From Paraphysomonas bandaiensis (taxonomy: Eukaryota; Chrysophyceae): a stretch of DNA of 64,000 nt. The notes beneath the pieces were generated by a model. The model was not told where the DNA came from. It saw only the letters and a list, made by a program, of their open reading frames with translations, and did not search any database. Where the stretch lies: NCBI GenBank assembly GCA_965644295.1, contig CBFFRP010000269.1, forward strand, positions 1 through 64,000, written 5' to 3'. A program made the translations under genes and the position numbers. This document shows, in pieces, positions 10,219-21,843 of the stretch (positions are counted from its first letter, which is position 1; each line of letters begins with the position of its first letter).

Positions 10219-11860
10219 ATGCAGGCGTTCAGAGAAGAAGTTACTGAGGAACTGGATCTAGAACAACCAACGTTTCGTGTTATAGATGATCTTCAGAGCG
10301 TTGGAATAAATGTATCAGACATTAAGAAATTACAAGAGTCAGGTCTATCTACTATAGGACAAGTGCTTCAAACATGCACCAGAGACCTGGTGGCAATCAA
10401 AGGATTCTCTGATGGTATGATCTTATTCCTATGGCAGATAGAGTGATACTATATTATGTAGCTAAGGTCGAAAAAATCCGTGAAGCAGCCAAGAAATTAG
10501 ATACTCGAGGAAATGCATTTCGTACAGGGCTTGAAATGAAGGAAAAGAGAAGGCGTGTGCTTCATCTAACTACCGGATCAGCTGCACTGGATAAGATACT
10601 TGGTGGTGGTATAGAAACTTCGTCGATCACGGAGTTGTTCGGAGAATTTCGCACAGGTTCATCGCATAGCGGATGTCTACACGTGTGCATATTATATATC
10701 GATCAGGCAAAACGCAGATTGCGCACACACTGTGCGTCACCTCCCAGCTGTCTTTCCAAATGAATGGGGGACAAGGAAAAGTTATATATCTGGTAAGTGG
10801 AGATTGTGTTTGCAGAATGAGTATTAGCTTATATTGGTATCAGGATACTGAAGGAAATTTTCGACCCGAGCGTATTGAGAGTATTGCCGAGAGGTTTGGA
10901 TTAGGTAATTTAAATTAAAATGGGCTGTATATGACCTGACTACCTAAAACTCTCAGATACCGACCAGACCTTGGATAACATCATTGTGTGTCGAGTATTT
11001 ACCCACGAAGAGCAAATGGGTATGAGACAGAATCTTCATGATAATTTTCACTTTTCATATATAACAAAACTAATTATTACACTTAGATATTGTAAAACCA
11101 ATCGCTGCTCTTCTTTCTGACCCCGACCAAGGCCCGTTCAGAACGCTCATCATTGATAGTATCATCGGTGGGTTTAATAAATTCTTTGTATGGTTAAAAA
11201 TATGTGTGCTATTATCATTTATTATCTACACCAGCTCTATTTCGTGTAGAGTTTACTGGAAGGGGGGAATTATCTGAGAGGCAACAGAAGGTAAATAGTT
11301 TTTTGGCATATTGTATTGTTTGAGGCGTCTACAATGCTACATTTTACATAAGGTTTAATGGTATATTTTATAGTTAGGACAACATCTGTCTCAGCTAGTT
11401 CGCATAGCAGAGGAATTTAACATATGCGTGGTGGTGATCAACCAGTGCATGGCGGATCCAGGAGCTCTGTCTATGTTTGTAAGCATTTATGAACGACTTT
11501 TATATCTAATTTTCTCACTTGTGGTAATTATGTTTCGTTGTATTTCAGGGACCAGTTATCAAGCCAGTGGGTGGGCACGTTTTGGCGCATGCGAGTACTA
11601 CCAGAGTAATGCTCAAGAAAGGAAAAAGTGATGAACGGATTGCTAAAATATTCGATAGGTGCGTGGTATTTCTTGTATGCATGGCATAGACGTCTTGACG
11701 CGAACTAGTAGAGGCTGTTTATTATATTCTATATGTGTGTACTGGATTATGTAGGCTGCTCATATGTTCATATTGTCATCTTTTTATGTATAGTCCTTTA
11801 ATGCCAGAAGAAGATGCAGTATTTCAAATCACAAATGGAGGGATAGCTGATAGGAATTGA
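10219..11860 (+). CDS. DMC1: meiotic recombinase DMC1 (RecA/Rad51 family)
   Basis: Ten exons (10219-10414, 10462-10656, 10707-10792, 10844-10904, 10957-11019, 11087-11167, 11235-11290, 11374-11478, 11549-11658, 11794-11860) join without a break to 339 residues, the usual DMC1 length. An N-terminal helix-hairpin-helix domain ([17 protein letters not shown]) precedes the RecA ATPase core. Visible motifs are Walker A GEFRTGKTQI, the [11 protein letters not shown] segment, Walker [25 protein letters not shown], and the loop L2 segment [14 protein letters not shown]. The ADPGA wording and the end (NGGIADRN) favour DMC1 over RAD51. DMC1 forms filaments on single-stranded DNA and carries out strand exchange between homologues in meiosis. 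The L2/ATP-cap stretch GPVIKPVGG departs from the usual ADPKKPIGG. Confidence 0.95.
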
Positions 11861-13050
11861 GATAACACCAACGCCACAGAATTTATCATGTCCGATATCA
11901 TTGTACTATTTTGATTATGTTTCACGCTATCTTACTTTTCGAAACTTTTCTGTGAGTATTTTCGTGTCGTTGTTTATTGCTTTTTGCTAGTCTATATACT
12001 AACTATGAATATACGGTTTTTAGTATCTGATATAATTAATGAAGTAATAAGGAAATCCTACCAGAAATACAATTATGTTATCTTATCAAACACAACTACT
12101 TTTCTGAAGCGCAATATTCAGTTAAAATACCTGCAACTGACGTTGTATTTTAAAATTTGAAGAAAGCAGACATGGAGTGAAATTCATTACACCCCCTTCA
12201 TTTAGTTCACACTGGATAGGAGCTATATATATTACCTTCGACAAAGAGTAGTCCCTATCGCAAATGACTGTTGCACTGCCTGGACATCTTCCAGCTAGAG
12301 CTCAATCTTTATTTATGATTCGTTAGGTAGATTACACGACAAAATTGTTTGCTATGGAAGTATACAGAATATATATTTCCATAGCAACAGTTAGACACTA
12401 TAGCACACACTATGATGAAACGCCAATATCCAGTTTATATGAATTCGACAATCACATTTTTCTCTTCTGCCAAACATAAATTGCACATCGAATCATTACA
12501 TCCACTCCACTACAGTTCTGCCATGATAGAATTACTTGTCATTGCTCTTCTTTCTTCTCAACGAACATGGAATACAAGCATATCTTCAAAGAATAACACT
12601 ATTAGAAGCAAACATGTCATGAAGAAGACAGTAAGAACATTGAACTTCTCCTCAACACACCTATACATAGAGAGTATATGTATATACTGTCCATACAGAC
12701 ATACCACAACAAAAATCAATCTTCTCGAAGGTCTACTGCCGTACAAACTGAAAGTACTTTCGGTAGTTTTACGGTACAAAAACTTCAATTTTATTTTAAA
12801 AAAAAACTTGTTAGGAATTCTTTACCAATCAAATACATAGTATTATAAATAAAGATATATTATTGGTTAAATTTTTAGATTTTCTAAGGAGAATAGAATC
12901 CACAACAAACATTTGGTGTTTAGCGACTCAACTGATTTCCAGTACTATCATACATAGTTAATAGTTTATCTTAGGAGGGTTGAGATATTGTGGTGATAAG
13001 TGAATAGAAGAATATATATTGGAGGGAAAATTTCTTACAGTCACGTTTTC
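11861..13050. other. intergenic, no convincing gene
   Basis: This AT-rich stretch lies after DMC1. A 142-codon frame at 12412-12840 starts with ATG but has low-complexity Ser/Thr/His/Ile composition, no domain and a comparable frame on the opposite strand, so I do not call it a gene. The stretch may contain an upstream exon of the gene beginning near 13051. Confidence 0.5.
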
Positions 13051-13452
13051 ATGCTTCGCTCACTGCTTCTAGGTATTCCTGGAGACTGTCACGAGTCGAT
13101 TCCAACCATAGTCACAAGAGATACTTTGATTAGCAAAACTGATAACTGCCATGACTCTAAGGCCTCACGTAGAAGGCCAAGTTTCGACGACATAGCCACA
13201 ACTATCAGTGATTCGAACAGCATATACTCATCATCTAGCTGTGAAGAATATGTCACGATGCGGGTTATGAAATGCATCAACTGCGATACTTCATTCTTTC
13301 CGCAGTATTCCCGTTTTGAAGATTCGAATTTTTGTAGCAAGGATTGTTCCACATGCTTTTCATGGTTCTACAAGAAAAGAACAGTTCACAATGGCCCCAA
13401 AGAAATTCCTGCAAGTAATGCGGTCATGAGGGTTCCATATACCCATGAGTAA
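13051..13452 (+). CDS. small Cys-rich (zinc-ribbon-like) hypothetical protein
   Basis: An ATG at 13051 opens 133 codons. The N-terminal half is Ser/Thr-rich (SRRRPSFDDIATTISDSNS). The C-terminal half has CINCDTSF, then FCSKDCSTCF, that is C-x2-C followed by C-x3-C-x2-C, with aromatic spacing resembling small treble-clef or zinc-ribbon folds. A consensus acceptor (cttctag) at about 13070 raises the possibility that the real coding start is in an upstream exon joined at 13071. Short proteins with an FCS-x-DC motif are, as I recall, common in oomycetes; that is only a weak taxonomic hint. Function unknown. Confidence 0.5.
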   Translation: MLRSLLLGIPGDCHESIPTIVTRDTLISKTDNCHDSKASRRRPSFDDIATTISDSNSIYSSSSCEEYVTMRVMKCINCDTSFFPQYSRFEDSNFCSKDCSTCFSWFYKKRTVHNGPKEIPASNAVMRVPYTHE

Positions 13453-13997
13453 AGTCTTATTCAGTTATGCAGATATCTCAATTGACGGCGCTTACTGTCA
13501 GGAATTGTATACGTATTTACTGGTTCTATATGATTTTTTATTACACGGTTTATTTCTTATTGACACTACCCGGCGGGCCCTTACAATATATTGGTACATA
13601 AAAGTCATGTGGCACGTTATACAATAAAAAATGATGCACAATTTAATTAATTCTATATGTGCATTTAATAATAAGTGTTCTATATGGTGGTAAAGACTTC
13701 TCTTTTTGCTGTTGAGGCTTACTCTTTATGATGTTGCTATGCTCATCAATGACACTTAATTTGCTTTAGCCCTATGTCATTTTCCCCAATGATATATTTG
13801 AACTTAGTTGAAATGGTCTATACTACATACATTGAGAGGCTCTGAAGGTTGTAATCAAGTTGATAATGAAAATACAAGAAGAAATGGGCATTAGCGCAAT
13901 AGCTCTATTTATCACAGCAATCAAGAATATGACATTCGCACATATCACATATATATAACATATAGACATATAGGACCTGAGGTTTCAGTCAATCCCC
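13453..13997. other. intergenic, no gene seen
   Basis: This AT-rich sequence lies between the Cys-rich ORF and the first copy of the dispersed repeat. No frame of interest was found. Confidence 0.6.
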
Positions 13998-14549
13998 TCA
14001 ACAAAGTCGGACTCGAACCTTTTCGTGATGTTCTGGTGGATAGGAACCGGAGATATTTCTCCGGGAAACTATATAGACAGCAGATATTGCTCTGCCTACT
14101 CATAGTCAAATGCTTGTGTGGTACAAGGTACAAGGGACACCAATAAGTGTCACTTGTGTAGACGTCTTTGGGCCCCGACGAATAAACATGCATCCGGAAA
14201 TGGGCCCACCTCAAGGGCATCCGGGACAGAGCCCACCTCAAGGGTAACCTGGGTATTGGACTACCTGCTGAAGTCAAGAATCCGGGATGTTCACCTGAAG
14301 GACTCAAAAAACCTTAAGTCAGCAGATGTCAGGTATATCAACATTCCGCTTGCTCACGGCTTTTGCTTTGAGCGATAAAGTAGAGGTGGTTGCACCTTGG
14401 TGCTTGCGGCAGCGCACAAGCAGCCTCCGTAGCGTTGAATTATAGGATAATAGAGTTTGTACTAGTTAGTTACAGATAGACGTCTATCTAGCTTGACTTT
14501 TCATCTAGCCACTAAGCTGGTGCTGATTCTTAACGCCTATTGCTAATAA
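13998..14549 (+). repeat. dispersed repeat family, copy A
   Basis: This is one of six related copies in the window (others near 30.5, 31.6, 36.6, 53.2 and 58.7 kb). Shared blocks in order are a gtcggactcgaacc block, an octamer-rich segment with gggaaact, cagatattg(t/c)tctgcc, acaagggacacc, tgtgtagacgtctttgggcc, gggcccacctcaagggcat, ggatgttcacct, gcaccttggtgcttgcgg, and the end aacgcctattgctaataa. It has no coding capacity. The reverse strand of 14009-14019 reads ggttcgagtcc, a perfect match to the RNA polymerase III B-box consensus. It may be a non-autonomous element; its class is not certain. Confidence 0.75.
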
Positions 14550-14585
14550 AATACATATATTCATATTGCAACTAACGTAATTGGG

Positions 14586-14700
14586 AGTTTGTTCAGCAGA
14601 GCCAAGATTATCATGGCACACTTGCGGCAAGAAATGACTTCACGACATCTCGAACTGCTGCTGTTCAACAAGCACTTGTGGACCGCAGAGCAGGGCCTGA
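14586..14700 (+). pseudogene. hAT transposase C-terminal fragment
   Basis: The plus strand reads LFSRAKIIMAHLRQEM followed by TSRHLELLLFNKHLWT, which matches the pattern at the very C-terminus of hAT transposases (ERLFS-x-A-K, then R-x-M, then LE-x-LLF-x-K-x-N). No longer frame surrounds it. It lies 330 bp from, and in opposite orientation to, the larger hAT remnant at 15027-15727, and it supplies exactly the part that the larger remnant lacks. Confidence 0.5.
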
Positions 14701-15026
14701 TAACCATTAATGGCCCATTAATGGTTGTCCAGTTCCCGGCAATTATAAAGGCATTAATCAAAAATGTTCCGGCAATTATAATGGCCATTAATACCTACTA
14801 ACTTAAAGTAGATAGCACCACCCATATAATAGATAGTGTTGTGCTCCCTAAATAACTAATTTTTAGTTAAAATATCAGACTACAAATTTTAACTACTTCT
14901 CGCTCTCTACTGGCACATCAGGATCTTCTTACAGGGCTTCATGGAGGGTATATAGACATCCCACAACATGTAGTTGGCTCGTAGGAATAGCAACGATTCT
15001 AGACGATATGGATTCAGGTGTCATAA

Positions 15027-15727
15027 TCAACTTTGCACGACTATAAAAAGCCTTTCAACAACATTAGATTGTGCTTCACTATGAAGCAAGCAGCGGTAGT
15101 TGGACTCATAGGTAACAAGTCGAGCTCTCTTGGTGACCTCGGCGCTGTCCAGAGCACGCTGTGCAAAATCAGTTCCTTTACTCTCGTCCTCGTTATTTCT
15201 GGCTCTTGTACACCAACCTCCATGGATGAATCCGTTGCAAATGTCTAACTGCTCTTCTCTCATTGCCTGTCAACTCTCTTTCATTGTTCCCTTGAATTTT
15301 AGCCACTGCCTTCTCAAAATTTGCACTGGCAACAATGCTCGCATTAGGGGAAAGGTATGGATACAGCTCTGGAAATTCTTGTAGCAGCATATCAAATAAC
15401 TGGCGGGCTTGTTACAAATTGGTTCCATCTCTTCCGAACATACTTATTCTCCACGATAGAAAATGGTTCGTCGTTCATAACTATCCATTCCAGCCACCGG
15501 AATAAGTTCCTTGCAGCAAAAGACAATAAATCGCCACCGTGAAGTCTTTCACTTCCCAAAATTTTCTCGAGTTCCTCTCGCCAAGAAAAATCCGCATGTT
15601 TGGTGCCCTTCTTGGCTATATGATTCACACAACTCGCGTAACCTCGCTGTATATCTTGTTCAAGGCGATCATTGCACAACGAACAAATATGATACAGAGC
15701 AAGGTGAAATATGCATATTTTCAATGA
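15027..15727 (-). pseudogene. hAT-family transposase remnant
   Basis: Two or three minus-strand frames carry hAT-like sequence. The first (15724-15392) has LSFAARNLFRWLEWIV then MNDEPFSIVENKYVRK, the typical region after the BED finger with PFS-x-VE. Another segment (15390-15193) has EFPELYPYLSPNAS. The last (15263-15027) ends with LHSEAQSNVVERLF, the conserved hAT dimerisation motif (TSN-x-VERLF). Internal stops and frame changes separate the pieces and much of the catalytic domain is missing, so this is a decayed fragment. The protein would have been a cut-and-paste transposase. Confidence 0.7.
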
Positions 15728-16256
15728 TTATTTTAGAGTTTTTGGGTATATGGGTACGTTGCTATATGGATATCGCTCAGGACACTATTCTCTAACTCTA
15801 ACAATTTTCAACTTTTCACGTCGACTATACTTCGAAGTTACTACCGATCGAGCTAATGTTTTCTTCTTAGCGCCAAATATATATCAATATATAGCAATAT
15901 ATTTGTTATTGGTCTTTAAAATATTATTATTTGTTATTTTTTCTGGCAATATATATTATTGTAATTATATATTATTGTTACCCGGCCCTGCTAATAATAA
16001 GACATTCACTTGCTATAGCCTCCTTCGAGCCCGTTTCCCGCCAGATATATAGTTCAATATTTATAGATTACGAATAAGATTAAAATTATTCCACATATAC
16101 TGATTACCAGCCAATGTTTTATAAGCTGACAAGCACCAGTGACATGGAGGAGATAAGGTCTAAATCTACTATATATATAGAACCACAGCAAAATGCGTCC
16201 TATTTCTATCGGCATCTCGTTAACACAAAATGTAGTCATGTTTATCACTAAGCCAG
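15728..16256. other. AT-rich intergenic, no gene
   Basis: Very AT-rich, with many atat runs (around 15880-15980). Short hydrophobic frames on both strands come from this composition. Confidence 0.6.
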
Positions 16257-17849
16257 CTAGAAATACTCAGCAACATAGAGCAGCGTTTCACTAGTCTCGG
16301 CACTAGACATGGAAATGGTTCTCATGTGCTCATAACCTTCCCTCTTCTCGTTACCATCTATCCTGGCAGAAAACACAAATCCTATTGTAGCAGCAGCACC
16401 AGCTATTGTTACCACTAACCCATACTTCCAACGCTGCTCTATTGCCAATGCATATACGAGGTAAGCCACACCAGATGCAAATGTTTTCGCGAACCCAGTG
16501 GCAGAGTACGCCAGCCCTTCGTGTTCAGGGAAGAAATCGGCCACAACGGCTTTCATATTGTTTTCATACACTGCCCGTGCCATACCGTGCACGAGGGTGT
16601 AACCCACTATATGTCGGTTTTGACCAATTGAATGATCGCTAGCAAGAATAATAAGAAGTCCAACACTCATCATGCACGCCCCACCCCATATAATCATGGG
16701 GAACTGCCCCATACTCTTAACTAGAGCGTTAGAGAGCTTCGTGAATATGAGAGAAGTTGACAAATCAACTACAGCCGCAACTCCAATGTACTGCATTCCT
16801 TGCTGCTCAAGAACAATAACTCCAAGAGCATAATATATCCAATAACTTGTGCAGACGCCCCATGCGAGATGGTACGGGGCAAGCCTGAAAAATAGATACA
16901 GCTTACATTCACAAATATTTCACATATCTACATTGACTTACAGTCTAAGTTTGCTGCGCTTTGCAGGTGGAAGCAATCGCGACTGTGAGAACATATCGAA
17001 TAAGCCTCTCCTGGGCTTGAAGGTATGCCACGGCTCTCCCGTGTCTCCGAAACTGTCCAACCGTGACAAGAATACCAATGATAGTGCCACAAGCAAAACA
17101 TATCCCGGAAGAACTATGTAAACGATTCCCATGTGAACCTCTATTGGCTCAGCAGCTATTACAGTACACAAAATAATAGTTAGTAAGAGACATGTGAAGT
17201 AAATAGTAGCGAATCGGTTAGCTAAGGCGCGATGCATATTTTCGACCTCCTTGGTGTCCATTGATGTTACCATCAGCAATGCGTTTTTTGAAAAGTACTT
17301 GCTTTGAGCAGTCCACATAATACCCTGAGAAACGCCACCCAGTGCGGCTACCATTGCATATGCAAGACTGTTCATGTAAAAAGACTCTTGAGAGAAAAGC
17401 AAAAATCCAGTGACATATATAAAGTTTCCAAACAATCCAACTATAAAGCTCTTTGTACACCCGAGAACATTGACAGTTGGCTTCGCAATAACCAGTGAGC
17501 AGAATGCATATGCTAAGAAGAGACAACCATTCCCTACTCCACCTGCAACATGACCAATAACTGGAGGGGCAAATATAAGTGTAGCGACTATAGGCGAGAC
17601 TGATAGAGAAAACCCAATACAAAAATAATAATAATTGGACATAGATGCATCAGGGAACTTAAACCACTCTCTTGGATCATGGTTAAAACTCACTGAGTTG
17701 CTTCTTAATTCGTCGACATCACTGTATTCTTGTTCCTCTTCTTTCTCGCATAAGAGAGCCGCACTATCGGCTGTATTGTTTCTAGAGAATATTATGCGAT
17801 GTTTGGAGTGGCCTGACAGCTGACTGGTGTCAGAGGCAGATGGTCGCAT
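16257..17849 (-). CDS. UNC93-like major facilitator family membrane protein
   Basis: Two exons (17849-16942, 16884-16257) separated by a 57-bp intron give 511 residues. After a polar N-terminus (about 75 residues) there are about eleven or twelve hydrophobic segments in two halves. The phrases LLAPYHLAWGVCTSYW, IWGGACMMSVGLLI and HGMARAVYENNMKAVV with ADFFPEHEGLAYSATGF are typical of the second half of UNC93/DUF895-type MFS members. Members include the ion-channel regulator UNC-93 and the trafficking factor UNC93B; most protist and fungal members have no known substrate. The protein is probably in the plasma membrane or an endomembrane. Other MFS subfamilies are possible but less likely. Confidence 0.75.
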
Positions 17850-17931
17850 GGTGGATGCAGGGATGGGGGGATTATTGGATCATATGAGCCTATTTCAGAT
17901 GTGTTTATGCCCAAAGGGAACTAATAATAGT

Positions 17932-18376
17932 ACATACATACATACATACATACATACATACATACATACATACATACATACATACATACATACATACATA
18001 CATACATACATACATACATACATACATACATACATACATACATACATACATACATACATACATACATACATACATACATACATACATACATACATACATA
18101 CATACATACATACATACATACATACATACATACATACATACATACATACATACATACATACATACATACATACATACATACATACATACATACATACATA
18201 CATACATACATACATACATACATACATACATACATACATACATACATACATACATACATACATACATACATACATACATACATACATACATACATACATA
18301 CATACATACATACATACATACATACATACATACATACATACATACATACATACATACATACATACATACATACATA
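17932..18376. repeat. (TACA)n microsatellite, about 445 bp
   Basis: An essentially perfect run of the tetranucleotide taca, over 100 units without interruption. All six frames are open because the repeat has no stop codon, giving spurious ORFs of alternating His-Thr-Tyr-Ile or Met-Tyr-Val-Cys. It lies between the 5' ends of the divergent UNC93-like and IQ-motif genes. The same motif recurs at 28.4-28.9 kb and, as TATG, at 35.2-35.4 kb. Confidence 0.98.
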
Positions 18377-18653
18377 CTACGTATATACCTACACACATAT
18401 ACAAACTGTATTGGGTGGTATACAATGCGTATATAGCCGTATAGAACTCTAGCTACAGTTACTAGTGCAGAGAATGTTATCTGCTCTGTTGCTTCAGTTA
18501 TAAATACACATTGCGGCATATGGACTGATATAAGCTGTTAGCAGTCATAAGAAACAGCCACTGAAGCCACTAGCAGCCATTACTACCGAATAACTCCATT
18601 GGTACCATCGACATCGAGTCTACATTTCCATTGGACTACATTTGTGGAGAGAC

Positions 18654-20889
18654 ATGCAAGTTGATAGCCCTCGCAGCCTTCGCAGTGTTGTGACCCTATG
18701 GGACCAATCAACCACCAACCAGTCAGTCATGCTCGTGCTCCCAGATGCACTTCAACCGAAGTTTTATATAGCGGATAAGTTCAGAAGGCGCAATAGAGAA
18801 GCTGCTCGAGCGGAGCGCGAAATGGAACGCTTTAAATTCTTGAGTAGAAAACTAGTCACTGCGGAAAGGAGTAATGGCAGGAGAGGGAAGCGTAGATCGG
18901 TCAGCGTAGGTACTAACCACTTGATTCGTAGCAAGTTGGAAAGGTATTTTTTATATATATTTATTAATGATGATGATATACTTTGCAGAGATGTAGAAGA
19001 ACGATTATTAGTACCGCTCCGACGAGACAAAGCTGCTTTAAAAGAGTTCATGACCAGAGTAAAACGAATGAAGAAGTCTCGATTAAAGGGTAGTTTGGTA
19101 TGTGTTTCATATTTTATATGTACAAACACAGTATTTATTGCTGCTTCTAGGTAAAAGAAACCTCTCAAAATTACTCCAGCGTGGCCGAAGATGGACCTGT
19201 TCCAAAGCCTGCATGTGATCTGGAGTATCAGGAATCGGAAGAATCGTTTATGAGTGCTGACATCAGCTGCCGCACATCTGTTTTAAGTATCCACCCGGAT
19301 GAAGCCGACGAAAACTCGTCCGTGGGACCGCCACCGAGTATACCTAAACTTGTTCACGTAAGTACGCCATATTATTTATAGAGAAATTTAACCTAATGCA
19401 CATAGCAACCGTCGAGCAATCTCTACAACAAAAGTGTTGCGACATCACAATGGATGAAAATGATTATAATTATACAGCGGCACCTCAAAATGCAGGCAGC
19501 CCTAGTAGAGCACCGTTTGAAGTTCCAGCGTGAGCAAAGCCAGTACGTTATAGCCAAATAAATTTTTTGGAGGTAGATCGTGTAATGTGATGTGGGTAGG
19601 TTTATGTCGGCTTTGACTATTCAACGAAATTGGCGGAGATCAGGATATGCACATAATTTTTCAATGGTCGTAAAACGATTTCTTTACACACAAGGGCGCG
19701 GACATGCCCGAGCAGTTTTTAGAGCTCGGCAAGATGCCGCCAACCTGCTCGTCAAGTACCTTCTCACTGTCGAAAGCTTTAAAGCGATAGTGAAATCGTT
19801 CTATAGGTATGAATATACGCGTTCAACATTCTTTTATAATTCTATTGTATAGTAAAGTGCGGCATTGTCAAAGACTGATTCGTCAGCACCAGGTCGTCTC
19901 AGCAGCCCGTTGCAAACTATTGGAGAAGGTCTTTGATCGTGTGGCATCTATTATTTTCCTACATGCGGGGCCTATGCTCACAGGTCGCTCTCCCAGACAT
20001 CTTGATGTCAACGCGGTCGAGAAAATAAAGAACTTCAACGATCCAGAAGTTGTTCGTAATTTGCTAACACATGACTTCTATAATTACCTACTTCGACTGT
20101 ACTCTAGTAATCCTACCTTTGCTAGTGTACTTAGAACGACACGACGAGAGCATGTAAACGGAAAATGGTGTCCTGACCATGAAATTAAAGCGGGTGCCAT
20201 AAAGCAGCTATTGAAGAAAGCTAGACATAATTATCGCGTGACAATGAGATATCAATTCGGCAAAAGGTTTATATATTACTGTGCCTGTATGTGGTGACTT
20301 TGCGTTTTTCAGTTTGAGCGTACCCCTTGTTTCAGAACGGGATGTTCGGGCCTACATACATGGCGGGAAGGATCCACTCAGCTTCCACATTGAGAAGCTA
20401 GACAACGTAAACAAACTTCCTGGAAAACACCTTAGACGTCATATTGTCCCACCTCCATTGCTCGTACTTAACTCTCTATCTTCTGAAGATATTTTGCATT
20501 CTGTGGTCGACGTGATGATCAAAGAATATAATGCTAAAAAGGAACGTATCCGAGCTGCTGTGGAGGAAAATAATAAACAACGCATGTTAGAAGAGTTCAT
20601 GGCTGGAGCCAGGAAGCGTAGTCCTAGAAGTATGGGTATAAATAGGACTGTATCAAGTATCACAGGAACTGATTCTACTCGCATGACATCTCCCACGTCA
20701 CCACGAGGCTTCCATCGTAGTATTACAATGGATAGTGACCCAGTTGAGCAAAATAGGGTTAGGGAGTCAATAGTGCACCCCAAACGAAAGAATTCACCGG
20801 AGATCGTGCGACCAACACCTCCACCTTTGATGGAGAAACCATCTACCCGTCCCCCTAGGACACAGCGATCCATTATTACTGACTTTTAG
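18654..20889 (+). CDS. IQ-motif-containing protein, function unknown
   Basis: Seven exons (18654-18943, 18989-19097, 19151-19357, 19406-19542, 19600-19806, 19853-20266, 20313-20889) join in frame to 646 residues. The start is the ATG at 18654 (MQVDSPRSLRSV). A basic coiled-coil-prone stretch (RRRNREAARAEREMERFKF) is followed by IQ-like calmodulin-binding helices, IIIIQRHLKMQAALVEHRLK and SALTIQRNWRRSGYAHNF, then further basic helices (HCQRLIRQHQVV). The C-terminus is Ser/Pro/Arg-rich and disordered (SPTSPRGFHRS, RPTPPPLMEKPSTRPPRTQR). IQ helices bind calmodulin or myosin-type light chains, and such proteins are often cytoskeletal or flagellar. No catalytic domain was seen. Confidence 0.75.
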
Positions 20890-21843
20890 ATATTTACAAC
20901 GTCCTTTATTAGTGTGTAGATATATGCGTTATAATTTCTCATAGATATTTAATTTTAAAAGTAGTATTAAACTTATAGTGTATAGTGTATAGTTTGTCTC
21001 GTAATAATGTCACTAATTTTATTGCAATAAAACACAGCAGTTAGTAATAGCATAAGTAATAAGTAAATGAGAATGCAATAGCCGCAGAATATAGGTTATG
21101 ATGTCACGAAATAATAATACCCTTTTCCGGGGCGAAGTGAGTATGGTGGTAGGTGGTCCGACGCAAAATATTTTGAACTTTAGTATTATATATTATATAT
21201 CATACATCAGGGCTGCGTATCAATTAATTGTAAAATAATTATAACTGCTATTATAACTTGCTGTGTTGAGTTCTGCAATATTATGATGTAATATATAATA
21301 TATATTGTGCCATTGAAGTGAGTTAACAGTGTGCAATAGGTGAAGTCAACTCATAGGTGATTATAGTTACAAAGGAATTAAATTTAGTTTTACTAATGTG
21401 TGACTATATATAAAATATAGAACAACTGACTGACGAACATGTGATAAACAGAGATGTTGTTGAGAGCAGATGTTTTATCAGATTATACACGAATGTGTAG
21501 TGAAGAAGTGTTCAGAATAATAATATATTTTCTTACTTGAAAGTGCATTGTGTTACATAGCAAGGTGAAGGTTTACGTGCAGAGCAAAGTTAATTAAGTG
21601 AAATGTCCAATTATATCATGCTGTTGTCTCAATTTCGACTATTATTGTAATTAATTGCAATTATTAGTACTAAGCTACATTAGCTGCCAGTATAGTATTG
21701 CAGAGGCGACGGTACATACGTACAGACATAAGTAGCTCTAAATGTCGAGGCCTCATACTATAATAGCAGCATTGTTGCCCAGTGACGCTCGATAATTCGG
21801 TGCCTTATGATGAGTTCGTCAAACAATATGCGAGCGTCAAACA
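20890..21843. other. AT-rich intergenic, no gene
   Basis: The 3' flank of the IQ-motif gene, strongly AT-rich. A cagggctgcg sequence at about 21207 resembles hAT termini, but I could not pair it convincingly. Confidence 0.55.

Noticed and set aside
12412-12840. 142-codon plus-strand frame
   Set aside because: Composition follows AT-rich DNA, with an overlapping frame on the other strand; no domain.
14009-14019. tRNA gene suggested by a perfect B-box on the reverse strand
   Set aside because: No cloverleaf can be drawn: the A-box-like phrase is about 100 bp away and the motif belongs to a dispersed repeat.
17827-18519. Several ORFs of 148-205 codons in all frames of the TACA array
   Set aside because: They are translations of a tetranucleotide repeat that contains no stop codons; the same holds for 28102-28983 and 35115-35489.
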